Positions 41,482 to 52,632 of a DNA stretch of 64,000 bases are shown here, one piece after another. The notes beneath the pieces were generated by a model. That model was not told the origin of the DNA, did not search any database, and was given only the letters and a program-made list of their open reading frames with translations. This stretch comes from Auricularia sp. M13. Lineage: Eukaryota > Basidiomycota > Agaricomycetes > Auriculariales > Auriculariaceae. Position 1 is the first letter of the stretch, and every line of letters begins with the position of its first letter. The DNA is taken from the NCBI GenBank assembly GCA_037042915.1, contig CM073201.1, positions 682,001-746,000 of the forward strand, given 5' to 3'. Both the position numbers and the translations under genes were made by a program.

Positions 41482-43750
41482 AAGCTTCTTGGACTCTTAC
41501 CACCACCTGGTCAGAGTCAGTCTACCTCTGGCACACTCTGTCCTCTACATCTCGTCCTACTGGCCCTCCTAGGGGCCCAGGGGGTCCCCCTGGCCCTCCA
41601 AAGAGTGGCTCCAGCCTGCTCATGGCTCCCCAGTGGGGCTTGCCCTTGGGTGCTCCAGCCCAACCTGCCCTGGCCACTCCAGCCCCCACCACTGCCCCTG
41701 GCCCCACCTCTGGCCCTGGCCCTCCCTCTAGGACCACTCCCCCCTCCCTTGCCCCCCTTAAGCGGCTTGTAGGTGCTCTGGCTAGTCCTGGGCAACTTGC
41801 AGGTTCTGCTGGCTCTCCACCTCCTGGGCGCATTTCTGGGCCTAAAAAGTCCAGGAAAAGTGGTCCTATTCCCTCCACCACCTCCCAGCACCTCCCACCC
41901 GAAAGGGCTAGCTCCCAGGGTACCTGGTTGAGCCCTGGTGAGGTGCTGCCTCAGGAGGCCGCGCATTCATCGATTTCAAACTCCGCTCCGGATACTTCCG
42001 GACCCTCTCCTCCTGCCCCTGCTGCCTGGCAGGCTAACTTCAGCTTCAATATGCCTGATACTCCGGCTGTGGGTGCCCCTAGGGATGCTCTGCCCTCTCA
42101 GCCAGTTGCTCCTGACCAGGACCAGGATATGGAGCCACAGAATGACTCTGATGCTCTGGACCCTGATACACTTGCTGCTGAACTGGATGCCAAGCCTGTG
42201 ACCTCCAGGAAGGCTAGGGACATTATTTCCTTCCTGACCTACTGCTTGGACATGGTCAAGGTGATCTATGATCGCAAGGACCGCTTTCCTAGTGCTGCTG
42301 GAGCTGCAGTTGAGGACTTTTGCCGCTCTGTGGTGCAATCCTCCACCTCCCAGCTGCTTCTTGCACAGCAGGAGGAGCTTAAGAAGCTCTCTGCCATGGT
42401 AGCCTCCCTTCAAGGCACCCTTGGGTGTGTGTGCTTCTGCTGCTGCAACCTCGTCTGCCCCAGCTGCCCAGCCTGCTGCTGCTGCTTCTGCTCGTCCTGC
42501 CAAGGACTCCTACGCTGCTCGTGCTGCCAAGTCAGCTCCACCACCACCCGCTGTGCCCCGCGTGCCAGCCTCAGCTACTCCTCTTACTCGCCACGACGCT
42601 CGCCGCCTGATCCTCATGGTCAAGCCCAGTGCTGCTGTTCGCCTCGCTGTCAAGAACACCGCTGCCGCCCGCTCTGCCATCAACACTGCCCTTGCTGGTG
42701 TCTCCCCTCCTGCTCCACCTCATCCCAGGCTTGTGGTGAGTGGTCTTGGCCTGACTCGGTCAGGCAACGTTGTTGTCTTTGCGCTTCCAGGTCTCACTGC
42801 TGCCGACTTGGAGCCCCACAGCGCTCTCATCGCCTCTGCCTTCCTGCCCCAGGAGGCCGCCTTTTCTGGTGCTACTCGTGACAGCTTTTGGTTCAAGGCC
42901 GTTGTCTCTGATGTTGTGCCTCCTGACCTTGGCCAGCCCCTGCCGACGTCGCAGGAGTTGCAGGCCGAGGTGGAGGAGTTTACTGCCCACCAGTTTGCCT
43001 GGGCTGCCCCTTCCATGTGGTTGGGCCCCCCTACTCACATCATCCAGCAGGGCTCTGGCTTTGTGCTACTTTCCTTCACTCATGAAGATGACCTGCAGTA
43101 CGTCCTTTGCCATGGTGTCTTCCTTTTTGGCCACGCTATGCGTACTCGTCACTTCCACAGCTCTGGTCATCCTCGCCCCTGCTCCAACTGCTGCAGTCTG
43201 GAGCACACTGCTCGTGCCTGCACCCAGGCCCCTCGCTGTGGCCTATGTTCTCAGAGTCACTTGACTTCTGAGCATGGCTGCAGTGAGTGCAACTTCTTTG
43301 CCGACGTCCATGATGGTCTTGCACACTGTGCACACACTGTCTTGTGCTGCCCCCACTGTGCTGGGTCCCACGCGATGTGCGACTCAGCTTGCCGCGTCTG
43401 GACTCGCCGTGCTGGTGGTCCCAGGAGAACTAGGAGGATCTGGTGGTGGTCAGGCGGCCACTGCCATGGATGTGACTTGATTTGCTTTTCCCCTGAGTGC
43501 GTGTTTTGTTTTATGGTCTCTATGCCCCTATACCCCCCCCTCCCCTATGCTTGCTGTGAACCTCCTGTCGACCCCCTGAATTCACACCTGTGTGCACTTG
43601 ATCCCTCTTCAACCCTGTTTCGACCTCCCCCCCTGCTCGCCCCCTGTTCACCATTTGGATGTGTACTCTGTGCACTCCACAGCGTCTTGGCTCTGTATTT
43701 GTAGCCTGCTTACGCTGTCTAAAAATGAAGAATCTCTCTCTCTCTCTCTT
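41482..43750 (+). mobile_element. ORF1-only (HAL1-like) retroelement, LINE B copy 2
   Basis: Full length: AGCTTCTTGGACTC at 41483, 5' hairpin with one mismatch, ORF1, a 3' untranslated region related to that of LINE A, the conserved stem-loop and the (TC)n tail. It is followed immediately by a LINE A 3' fragment (43751-44244) with no TSD between. It sits in the minus-strand LINE A, with about 1.16 kb of that target missing. Confidence 0.9.
41622..43480 (+). pseudogene. ORF1 of LINE B copy 2, frameshifted
   Basis: Starts MAPQWGLPLGAPAQP. A TG slippage at about 42426 (GTGTGTGTG, where copy 1 is shorter) shifts frame after LQGTLG. The true frame continues as CASAAATSSAPA, then RLILMVKPSAAVRLAVKN, FTAHQFAWAAPSMWLG and CSNCCSLEHTARAC. 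A second small deletion near 43437 shifts frame before the expected AMDVT stop at 43480. Confidence 0.85.
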
Positions 43751-44213
43751 CCACATGGCTTTGACCATGTTGCGGTGCGCTTTTTCTGTAGGCTACATCC
43801 CCACCCATCTAGACTTTGCCCTCTACCCTCTATCAGTCTCTAAGATACTTTTCTTGAGTGTCTCAAGAGTCACACCCATAGTGGCCCTAAAGGGCCACAT
43901 GCAGCTGCCTACTTGCTAACATCTGCTTGCTTATTAGCGAGCTGGTCACTTCATGTGCTGATGAGGCGCATGAAGTTATGGTATGTTTGTATATTTTTAT
44001 TTATTCTATGCCCCTATGCCCCTATACCCCTATGGAACTGCGCTCACAACTTTGTTACACCCAGAATCCACACCAGTTTGCACTAGATCCCTCTACACCC
44101 CTGTTACGACCCCCCTTGCCTGCCCCATGTTGACCCATTGGAATGTACTTTGTACAGACCACAGCGTCTTGGCTCTGTATTTGTAGCCTGCTTACGCTGT
44201 CTAAAATTCAAGA

Positions 44214-44244
<31 letters not shown>
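43751..44244 (+). mobile_element. LINE A 3'-end fragment fused behind LINE B
   Basis: Matches the last roughly 490 bases of LINE A, from CCACATGGCTTTGACCATG to the (TC)n tail. Its 5' truncation point touches the (TC)n tail of LINE B copy 2 directly. Confidence 0.9.
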
Positions 44245-44249
<5 letters not shown>

Positions 44250-45337
44250 CCTCAAATGGTGTGCCGTCTGGCAGACAGCCCAAGTTGGCTGGCACATTCT
44301 GTGCCCTCCAGTCCTGAACTGAGTGCACAGACTGCATGTCCTCGTCACCACAGACTGACATAGTCTCCCCTTGGGGGATTGAGGTGCTAGGGCGAGCATA
44401 GGGCAACTTTGTTGCAGCAGAAGACAACTTGGTTGCCTGTGGTTCACCTGGGGCAGAACTGCCCCAGTTATGCGCCGATTGAGGCTCTCCAGGAGCTGAG
44501 TCGACACCCCAGTCATTTCTGACCGAGGGGGCGCGATCTGAGCCGCTGCCATGTGCAGCAACTCGAGGAGCGCGTCCAGAAGCGGTGGGAACGAGGCCCT
44601 GCAATCTGGATGCTCCCTCAGCCTGTTCTGGCGAGGCCGAACTCGTTTCGACGGTTTTGGGCGCAGCAGGTGAGCTAGTGGCTCGATATGCGGCGCCCTG
44701 CTCGAGGACGAGCCCATCCACCTTTCCTGAGGCCCCCAGCCAGTCATTGATACCAATGCCTGTTGAACGAGCCGGAATTGCGCCCAGGGCATCCTTGGAC
44801 ACCCCAGAGCGCACAGCAGATGTTGTGAGTGCAGCAGGTTCGTCCCCAGTGTGCAGTGCACGAAGGGGGCGAGGAGCAGACACTGTGGGCCGCATTGAAG
44901 TGGTAGGAGCGTGTTCTGAGCGATTTGGAGTCCAGCCAGCTGCTGCACACCAGAGTGTGCAGCTTGAGTTGGGGAGGCTGGAGGGGACTGCTGGGCTCCT
45001 CCTGCGCGTTCCGGCGCTTCCTGGAGGCGGTACCGGTCCGCTCCGGCCGGAGCCGACGGGGCCACGTCACCCTCGCGCAAAAACGAGCCTGGGACGCGCA
45101 CAGAGTGCGCTCTGGTGCCAGGAATGGTGTGGAATGCAGGAGGGGATGTGGGAGATGTGTGTGCGCGAAAGTCGAGTCCAGAAACGAAGGGGTCGTCCCC
45201 AGGAGCTGCAAAGCGAGCTTCCTGGTTCGTCTCGACCCCAGGATGCGAAGAACGAAAGGAGGAGCGTCTATGACGCTTGGGAACTGGCTGGGGCGCGCGC
45301 ACCTCTGAGTCTAGGAGGGCTGTCAGACCGCAGGCTG
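44245..45337 (-). mobile_element. LINE A fragment, minus strand: ORF1 N-terminal part
   Basis: Reverse-complement match to 30641-31674 plus 33351-33415 of the full-length copy, without the Mutator-like element, so it shows the empty site (GACTGGAGGGCACAGAATG). Coding here is open (PVPKRHRRSSFRSSHPGVE through DWRAQNVPANLGCLPD). Similarity ends at 45337; the first 370 bases of LINE A are absent. It is probably the 5'-truncated start of the older minus-strand element. Confidence 0.85.
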
Positions 45338-45896
45338 AGTGGGACGAAGCTCTTCGCCGCCGCATGATATTCAACATCACTCTTGGTGTGTAAAGTATGC
45401 TTTGTATATGCGTGCAAATACTCATTGCATGGAGAACCTTACTCTCCCCCTCCTTTCCAGGTGGAATTCCAGGTGGAGTGACCTCCAAATTAAGAAAATT
45501 TGACCTAACCTAAATTAACCTAACCTAACCCCTAACCCATCCCCACACTAACCTAACCTAACCGAACACTGATGCCTGTGTTATAACTCAATCAGTCCGC
45601 ATTCCACGTGGAATTTGGGAAGAAAACGTTCCCCAACCTAACCTAACTTAACCTAACCTAACCTAACCTAACCTAACACCTAACCTAACCCCTAAACTAA
45701 CCTAACCTAACCTCGATGTGCATGCCATGGCACTATTTGTGTTTACTCCATGTGGAATAGGTGGAACTAGGTGGAATAAAGTGCCGGAATCTCCACGTGG
45801 AATTCCACCTATTCCACCTGAGAAACTTTTCATATTTAGGTGTTACACTTCATTTCTGACAACTTTTATTTTTGAGGTGGAATTACACGTGGAATA
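45338..45896. other. Non-coding: CCACGTGG-type motifs around (CCTAA)n
   Basis: Repeated GGTGGAAT, ACGTGGAAT and ATTCCACGTGGAATT (45600-45614, palindromic) motifs occur at 45456-45475, 45600-45614, 45750-45820 and 45878-45895. Two CCTAA arrays lie between them. No gene is seen. The motifs could be the ends of a small unidentified repeat. Confidence 0.5.
45502..45712. repeat. Interstitial (CCTAA)n arrays
   Basis: Two arrays (45502-45566 and 45632-45712) of CCTAA pentamers with occasional CCCCTAA, separated by about 65 bases of unique sequence. The unit is TTAGG on the other strand, one base shorter than the usual fungal TTAGGG. Confidence 0.85.
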
Positions 45897-47260
45897 GTGG
45901 GGGACAGTCACTTACAGATTGCATGCAGCACAACTTACGACGGCACATTACTTGCCTCCATTGCTAAGCAGGAGTTTGCGACTGCGGGCTTTATCGGACA
46001 CATGAACAACATTCCAGGTGCTGGCCATGTTTGCAACAAGTTCCATCCTGCGACGCAGAAGAACGTCTCGTTCATCACCAACAATGTCCGCGACTTGCTT
46101 TGCTCCCTGGGCTTTCACCAAGGGTGTAACCACGTTGATCCACATGACTATATTGCCTTGTGGACGTCGTTCTGCCTGATGTGTCGCATTCCAATTGGTA
46201 GTGACCCTGGTGTCTTCTGTTTTTTGGAGATTGGTTCTTACGCTCATTCGACGGAGATAATCAAGCTCCACGACAACGACAAGATGGTCTTTCATATCTG
46301 TTTCCTCATGTTCTCTGGACGTAACGTTCACGGCGGTCTCACTGGACAAATGGCTCCACAAAAGATCAAATCACTCTGGATTAATGCGCTGAAGCGATTC
46401 TTCGAGGGACCATTCAAAGGCGAACGGTTTGGGCTGGTCTCGTACCCCTTGTTCCCCTCGGTCATGCGCACAGGCACCTACCAGATCTCCCCACCATTGG
46501 GCTTTGGCTCGTCAATGGAGCATCCAGCGCGTCGACAAGAACAGCGTGACTTCCTGCAGGAGGGCCTTGCTCATTTTGGCACAAGGGAGAATATGGCTAC
46601 CTTCCATGCACGTGAGGCTACATTTGCTGCACACAATTCGCATATAATGGCACAGGCAGCAGGCCTCTTTGCAGTGAACAACTACGTGCCGCTGCGTCAG
46701 CGAATCGAGCAAACTCGTTGGCTTGACGAGGCTGGCGAGGAACGCAGCTGCTCCTCAGAGGGTATCATCGACCCGGTGCTCGAATGGGAGCAGTATGCAC
46801 GCTTTATGTGTGCAGCAAGCTGGCTTGAACAGCTCGCTGAGCACTTCTCCCTCCACATCTTGAAGCCACAGGTCAAGGCTTCACGCCGCGCTGCCAATGC
46901 ACCAACGTCTCTCGCTATCCCGGAGTTCAGTCACGAATCGCTTCGTGCGTGCAATGAACCTGTCTCTCAGGTTGCGGATTCACGTCTTTACGCTGGTGGA
47001 GTTCGCAAGTTTGGTTTTTAGCGGTTCGTGGTGCTAATGATCTTATAGATCCATGCCGCATATGCTGTCTGCCTTGCAGCTGAGCCAAAAAAGGTGGTCT
47101 GGGTGTCTGATGCCAAATGGTATGTGGCTTGTTGCTACATTGGTCATGTCTCACGCGAGGAATATAGGGAGCAGTCGCAAAACAAGCAGGATGTTCTATG
47201 CATTATCATACTTCGGTATGCAAATTATTTGTGCCCAATGATCATACTGTGTAAGCTCTT
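45897..47260 (+). CDS. Hypothetical protein, first gene of an unrecognised block
   Basis: Not recognised. A long first exon, open from about 45897 to 47018, reads LQIACSTTYDGTLLASIAKQ, NNIPGAGHVCNKF, LMCRIPIGSDPGVFCFLEIG, LHDNDKMVFHICFLMFSGRN and a C-terminal SHESLRACNEPVSQVADSRL. A short GT-AG intron (about 47013-47048) appears to join it to IHAAYAVCLAAEPKKVVWVS and DAKWYVACCYIGHVSREEYR. The true start is unclear: the first ATG (45897) lies in repeat sequence and an upstream exon is possible. No transmembrane segment or known catalytic motif is evident. The next gene begins about 65 bases on, in the same direction. Confidence 0.5.
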
Positions 47261-47325
47261 CCCACTTGAGGGTGGAAATACTCATTTGTTCAAGCACTGC
47301 CGTTGTGCCTACAAGAGATGTCGAC

Positions 47326-49419
47326 ATGGACGACGTCGGAGCTACGCGCAAGCGAAAGGTAAGCAACAGTCATTGATCACTCGCTTTTTCTCAGTCTCTG
47401 TAGACACCTGGTCAGGACGAGCATAGCTATGCGGATACAGCGTCAAAGCGGGCCAAGGTATGTAACAATTTTCTCAATCTCCACTTCTGATAATCTCGCT
47501 TAGGGAAAGCCAAAGCCAACCACACGCCCAAAGCCATCTCGCACCAAAAAGAAGCGCTCTCGAGATGCAGACGTGAGTCTTATGCACTACGGATTTACTA
47601 AAGTTTAAAATTAGAATTTAAGGCCAACGGAGATGAAGACGCCAACAGCAGCAATACAACTGGCCGCGCGATTATGGTCAGACTCAATTCAGACTATATT
47701 GGTCGTGCACTGGAGACAACCGATTTTTCCGCACTGCTACGCTATATCATCTATGGTCGACGATTGTTCACCAAGAATGCAGCTCGTCGTGCCAACATCC
47801 AGAGCTTGTCGCGTCTCTCCGCATTCATCGACCAGTACTCAACTGTGTCTCGGCTTCTCGAAGTAGACAGCTTGAACCGTGGTATACTCAGCCTTGAGTT
47901 CGCTCTGGAGTGTGCCAAAATCCACCCGATTCTGGATGGTGCAGGGTACGTGGCTCAAATCACGAGCTGGTTCAGTACGCGGGCTCTCTGCGCCATTCTT
48001 GTGCATCTGAAATCATGGATACTCGACGATGGTCCAGAGCTGGCAGAGCATCTATTCAAGCCGCTGCGGTATGACTTGAATGCAACTCCATCACCATCAG
48101 GACACGAGTGGCTCGATAAGCTTACTACAGACCTGGCCGACTACGCTCATTCCTTTCAGCGTGGAAACCCACAGGCAGTCATGGAGATTTCTGTCCAGGA
48201 CACCACACCAACTGCCGCTGCTCCGCAGGTCACCTTCCTTGCTGAGGAAGATGATTTGCTCGAACTGCTAGCTGCCGACCTACAGCCTGACCTTGAGATC
48301 ACAGACATAGAACCTGGTGATGCTCTCTCAGATTCCAGTGATGAGCAGAGCGGCTCAGAATATGGCTCTGACTGTGATAGTGATGATGCGATGCATTCTC
48401 AGCTTCGGCGTACCATCATCACCGTCACCCGCGACAGTGGAGAAACTGCCAAGCCTTCTCGCACACTGAAGCGCACTGTTGTTCTCAACGGAACTCCTCG
48501 CGGTAAAGCTCAGCTTGTCAATGCTCTTGTCCCACTCCTAGTCAAAACTATTTTCGCCTTCTTCATGGAGCCGACTCTGCGCCGGATGCTCACAGCGGTT
48601 GAATCGGCGGATGCCAAGGTCCCCACCATCTGGGCCGGTACTCAGCACAGTGCGGACCAGCTTGCGCAAACACAGGCAACGGGCTCTTTGCGTCGCCGTT
48701 CAGGATCGAGCACTGCGCACCTCATGGCGATTGTGGTTGCGCGCGGCATGGTGCTGGATGAACTACAGCAAGCAGCTGGCACGAGCGCAATCTGGTCCTT
48801 CGCAAACCTTCAGGCACTTCTTTGGGAGCACCCATACAAGTTGTTCGAGGGATCGGGCTACAATACGTAGGAGAAGGTCGCCTCTCCATTGCGTGCGCGG
48901 GGCGGTGTACGATCACATGACACCCGCACCATGCTACACGACTTTCTTCAGGACTGGTTCAGCCGCAGACCAGATATTCTAGCTGTCTTATGGCAGACAG
49001 ATAGTCATCTGTCTTTTCATTTTGACGAGGCACAGATGCGGCATCTTGCTTCCGCCACAGCTGAGCATTCGGTCCACTTCCAGGTAGCACACAAGCCGAA
49101 GCGCTCAGCAGGGTCGGGTTCAAAGCGATTGAAGAGTCTCACTTCACCATTTGACGTGACATACATCCTCCCTCAGGAGGGCACACTGCACATCGAGATT
49201 TCTGACACCCTTCTGGCCGTTGCCTTTGAGCGACGCCGCGGCAACGCCTCCAACATCTCTGCTCTCGACCGCTTCTGTCTTGGTCAACATCCTGACCATG
49301 CTGGGCACCTGAACAGGTTCTACGCTGACCAAATGAACCCGATCATCTCACACTGGGCTATGTTGGACATGTTCAACACGCACCTACCCACTGAGACCAT
49401 TACACTGGACCCGGAATAG
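47326..49419 (+). pseudogene. Hypothetical nuclear-type protein with one in-frame stop
   Basis: The start MDDVGATRKRK is followed by small exons, each joined at canonical GT-AG introns: TPGQDEHSYADTASKRAK, then GKPKPTTRPKPSRTKKKRSR, then ANGDEDANSSNTTGRAIM. This gives a strongly basic, NLS-like N-terminus. A long exon then encodes a helical-looking region (NSDYIGRALETTDFSALLRY, FALECAKIHPILDGAGYV), an acidic Asp/Ser stretch, and TIFAFFMEPTLRRMLTAVES. A TAG at 48868-48870 (YNT then EKVASPL) interrupts a frame that stays open to 49419 (QDWFSRRPDILAVLWQTDSH, VTYILPQEGTLHIEISD). This is either a single nonsense mutation or two genes. No family recognised. Confidence 0.5.
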
Positions 49420-49640
49420 TGGATTGGTTGACATTCGTAAGAGATTCATAGACTGGTTTTCTGCAAGAATGAACGATATTCGTTTGAGGGTGGTTGTTGA
49501 CTAATTTCAGGACCACCATTCAAACTATTCACTTGTTCAATGACTATCCTTTGTAATATGTGAGAGAGTGGCACCGAGATTCCTATTGTGCCACATTCAA
49601 TAGAATCTCTTGTATTCTTGCAGAAAACCATGCTGGTAAT
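49420..49640. other. Short intergenic gap
   Basis: AT-rich, without repeats or RNA motifs that I recognise. It ends at a TTCTTGCAG splice-acceptor-like site. Confidence 0.4.
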
Positions 49641-49654
49641 CTCTAACAATTTTC

Positions 49655-50577
49655 GACCACCACACGATCTTGGGCCCAGTGATTGCTACTGGTCCAGGAT
49701 TTTCCAACTTCCTTGCCGCTACTGGTTCTGGGCAGAGTGAGCCCACCCGCGTTTTCTTCGAGCAGCACTGGATGCGGCCAGGGGAAATGCCTCAGACTGG
49801 GGCACAGATGCGTCAAATCTGGCTTAAAGCGGTGCGCCATAATGCCAACATCGAGCAGCAGTTGGCCCTCACAGCAGGTAAGTTTGACGTTCGATCTCTA
49901 AATAAATACTTATACATTTACTAGGACGCCTCACCAAGAAATATCCCGCTGCGAACAAGACATACCTCCTGGTCGAGAACATGAGCGTGTGGGGTACGCC
50001 GTCGAACTCTATATCCTGGGGCTCAGAGGGTTTGAATATCAATGACTGGTTCAATCCTAGTGTCATGGAGCGCTGGACTTCGTATATTCAAGGCGGGCAT
50101 TGTGTCACCTGGAAAGGGATGCACGACTTCATTCAATCCCTCGGCGTGGCACCTTTCAAGGGTGATTCGTTTTCCGCATTGCATCTCTGCAATAGGCTTG
50201 CAGAGCGAGGCTTCTGTGATCTTCCCTCCACAGACGAGATTGGAGAGTGGATTGCCGAGCACACCAATCGTGGTGCATACCGGGGTTTGCAGCTCCTTGG
50301 CTTCAGCAACCTCGACAACAAGGAACATGTCATCGCCGCCTTCAAGATTGTCTTCACCCACTATGACTCTCTGCTTTCTGATGAGCAGAAGCAGGCCATG
50401 CTGTTTAGCCCCATTCTTGTGGAGAATCTTCTCTGCAAGGTTTCCCGCGAGCACGCTGCACTCAACAATCTACCATATTCCCTCTCTGCTTGGGGTAATG
50501 AATACTGGCGCATTCGGCGAACAGAACTTTTGCTCGGCACTATCAATATTCAGAAAATCGTGCAAGATTTGATTTAG
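49655..50577 (+). CDS. Hypothetical protein, 3' exons
   Basis: Not recognised. The exon 49655-49877 (GPVIATGPGFSNFLAATG, RVFFEQHWMRPGEMPQTG, IEQQLALTAG) is joined through a GTAAGT...CTAG intron (about 49878-49922) to RLTKKYPAANKTYLLVENMS. It then runs open to the stop at 50577 (NDWFNPSVMERWTSYIQGGH, FSALHLCNRLAERGFCDLP, EHVIAAFKIVFTHYDSLLS). The start is unclear: an upstream ATG at 49631 is in another frame. Compatible introns and common direction suggest it belongs with the two preceding genes, or is the end of the gene at 47326. Confidence 0.45.
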
Positions 50578-50649
50578 GAGGAGAATAAAAAGACGATGGT
50601 GATGTTTTTTTGTAATTCATGTGATGATATGATCTCAATGTAACACACA

Positions 50650-51623
50650 TCAGCTTGACACAATCACAGCTCGATCCATGCTCTCCTCGACCTCGTCCAG
50701 CCACTTCTTCTCCAGAGTCAGAGGCGCATTGGGAACCTCAATTAGATGCTGCAATGTCCGAGCGCGACAGTTAATCAACATTTCCTCGATATGAACCTTG
50801 GTCAAGAGCGCCTGTGCTTCAGTCTCCGTACAGGGTGAAGAGGGGTGCAGATAGTGAGGCAGGAAGCCCTCAGTCCAGGTAACACACCAATTCCGCTTGC
50901 ATCGATGATGCGAAGAGCAACCGTCACCTGAGCTTGCATTTGCACCAACAAGAGCTACCTCTACGCGGTGGCGTTTGATGCGAGCTGCAGCACGGGCAAG
51001 AAGGCAGAAAAACGGGAGGTCGTCGATGGAAAAGCGATGGAGCCACTGGAGCTGAGTCACCGACAGACAATCGATGCCGATTCGAAGTAGAGCATCAATG
51101 GCTGGGCGACGCCACACAGCGATCTCCATCTCGAGAGAGGAGTAGAGCTTGTGAGCAGCATCAAATTCGACATGTCGACTGAGGGCCTCCTCGCAGCGCT
51201 CTGCCTCCTTGGTCATGAGGTAGAACTTACAGAGGCGGAGGATGTTGAGGAGTTCGTGAGGTGGACGAAAGTCAATGCGTGCAGCATCATCAACACTAGA
51301 AAATATGAGCCAAACTTTGCCTTTAAAGATTTAGCACGTACTCCTGAGGGAAAATGAGTGGCAGAAAGTCCTCATATTCTTCGATAGTCCCGTGCTCGAG
51401 TCGGATCGGATTATCGTCACTGGCACCTTCGGGCCCACGCAGAGTCAGTTCTTCTGGCCGACCAACGCTGAGCATGTCGCGAATGATGGAAGAGCGCCGG
51501 GCAAACTGCTCCGAAGAGACCCTGATGAGCACATTGCTCTTGACAATCTAAATGATGTTAGACATCTGTGTGCACCTTTTTTAGATGCCGACATACGAGA
51601 AAAATGGTTGTGTCATGCGGCAT
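50650..51623 (-). CDS. BTB/POZ-domain protein, fungal type
   Basis: Three exons fit. MPHDTTIFL (ATG at 51623) is joined by a GTATGT...TTTAG intron to IVKSNVLIRVSSEQFARRSS, IIRDMLSVGRPEE, SDDNPIRLEHGTIEEYEDFL and PLIFPQ. A GTACGT...TCTAG intron joins to DVDDAARIDFRPPHELLNIL and RLCKFYLMTKEAERC. The rest runs to the stop at 50650. The first part is the BTB/POZ fold as found in many Agaricomycete paralogues (RVS...F..R.S...RDM, then SDDNPI.L). The remainder is helical with a Cys/His group (CSSHHRCKRNWC). BTB proteins dimerise and often act as adaptors for cullin-3 ubiquitin ligases; the role here is unknown. It is convergent with the unknown gene block and preceded by a repeat module. Confidence 0.75.
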
Positions 51624-51639
51624 GTAGAATATAGGGTGG

Positions 51640-52630
51640 CGTGTAGGAACCGGTGGAGGCTGCAGCTGTGGCTGTGGCTGCGGCTGCAAAGACATTTGGC
51701 ACGTAGGAATTGTGTCACGGCAGAGCGCTCGTCACTCGCCGAGACCGACGCCCAAAAGGAGGAGAGAGGGACGAGGAAGAACGGACAAGCGGTACAATTG
51801 ACCAGACCAAACCTAGGGTACACGCATCTATACCCCACAACCTATATACCCATCCCCAAGGGCCGCTGATCCGGTCCAGGGTGATCCCGGAGCTAATGGA
51901 CACGCCTCTCATCACCTCCCAGGGCGCCGACTCCCCGCCAAACCTCCAGCCGAGCACGGTCCGAGGCGGGGCGAAGGTGCCAAGATATACCATACACACG
52001 AGGAGGAGGGCGTCACACGGGCGCATAGGGATGGCGTCAAGCGGCAGAGAGCCAAAGCCGAGAGTCCGAGGGTGTAGCCAAGCTTGTACCACGCGAGGGT
52101 AACCTCGATCGATACTATCCGTCCGAGATGGAGCGCGCCAGCGGGAAGTCCAATAGAGGAGTTCCCGAGCCCCCGGGTTGCACAGGGTGACCAGCCAACC
52201 CCGTCCGAGGTCCGAAGAAGGGCCTAGAGTCTGTCCTGAGCGTCCCAGCGCACGTACCCGACGCATATAGCGAGGTGAGGGCGGCCGAACCATGGTCTGA
52301 GGTTAGGAAACCTCCACTGAGCCGAATGGGGATATGCGCTGAGGTCGTCTCACCCCATAGACCGATAGAGAGCAGCACGTAGATCATATCCCGAGTTGTT
52401 CAGCCCGGGGTCTACAACCCTGGCCGAGTCTCAGTCCGAGGGTAAACAGTGCGCCGACTGTATGCAGCAGTGACCGAGCGCTCGGCAAAGCGGCGTAAAA
52501 CCCGCGGACGAACGGACAGAGCTTGCGGAGACCGTGAAGACCGCAACAAATTGGACTTGTAGATTTCGGTGGATTGGGAATGGAATTCAAAGTCCGGTCG
52601 ACGGCTCCGACCTCTGCTGCTCGCACACAA
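51640..52630. repeat. Dispersed repeat with promoter-like module, minus-oriented
   Basis: The module 51716-51815 is the reverse complement of a block at 53850-53965 and is related to 1330-1400 (same orientation) and 3213-3305 (opposite). Shared blocks include GACCAGACCAAACCTAGGGT, AAGCGGTA and CACTCGCCGAGACCGACGCC. A separate block (GATAGAGAGCAGCACGTAGATCAT, split here as GATAGAGAGCAGC and ACGTAGATCAT) near 52363-52390 also recurs near 3313-3340. No gene is supported. Confidence 0.5.
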
Positions 52631-52632
52631 TA

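Noticed and set aside
45502-45712. A chromosome end
   Set aside because: The arrays are short, degenerate, interrupted, of a pentamer unit, and have genes and transposons on both sides.
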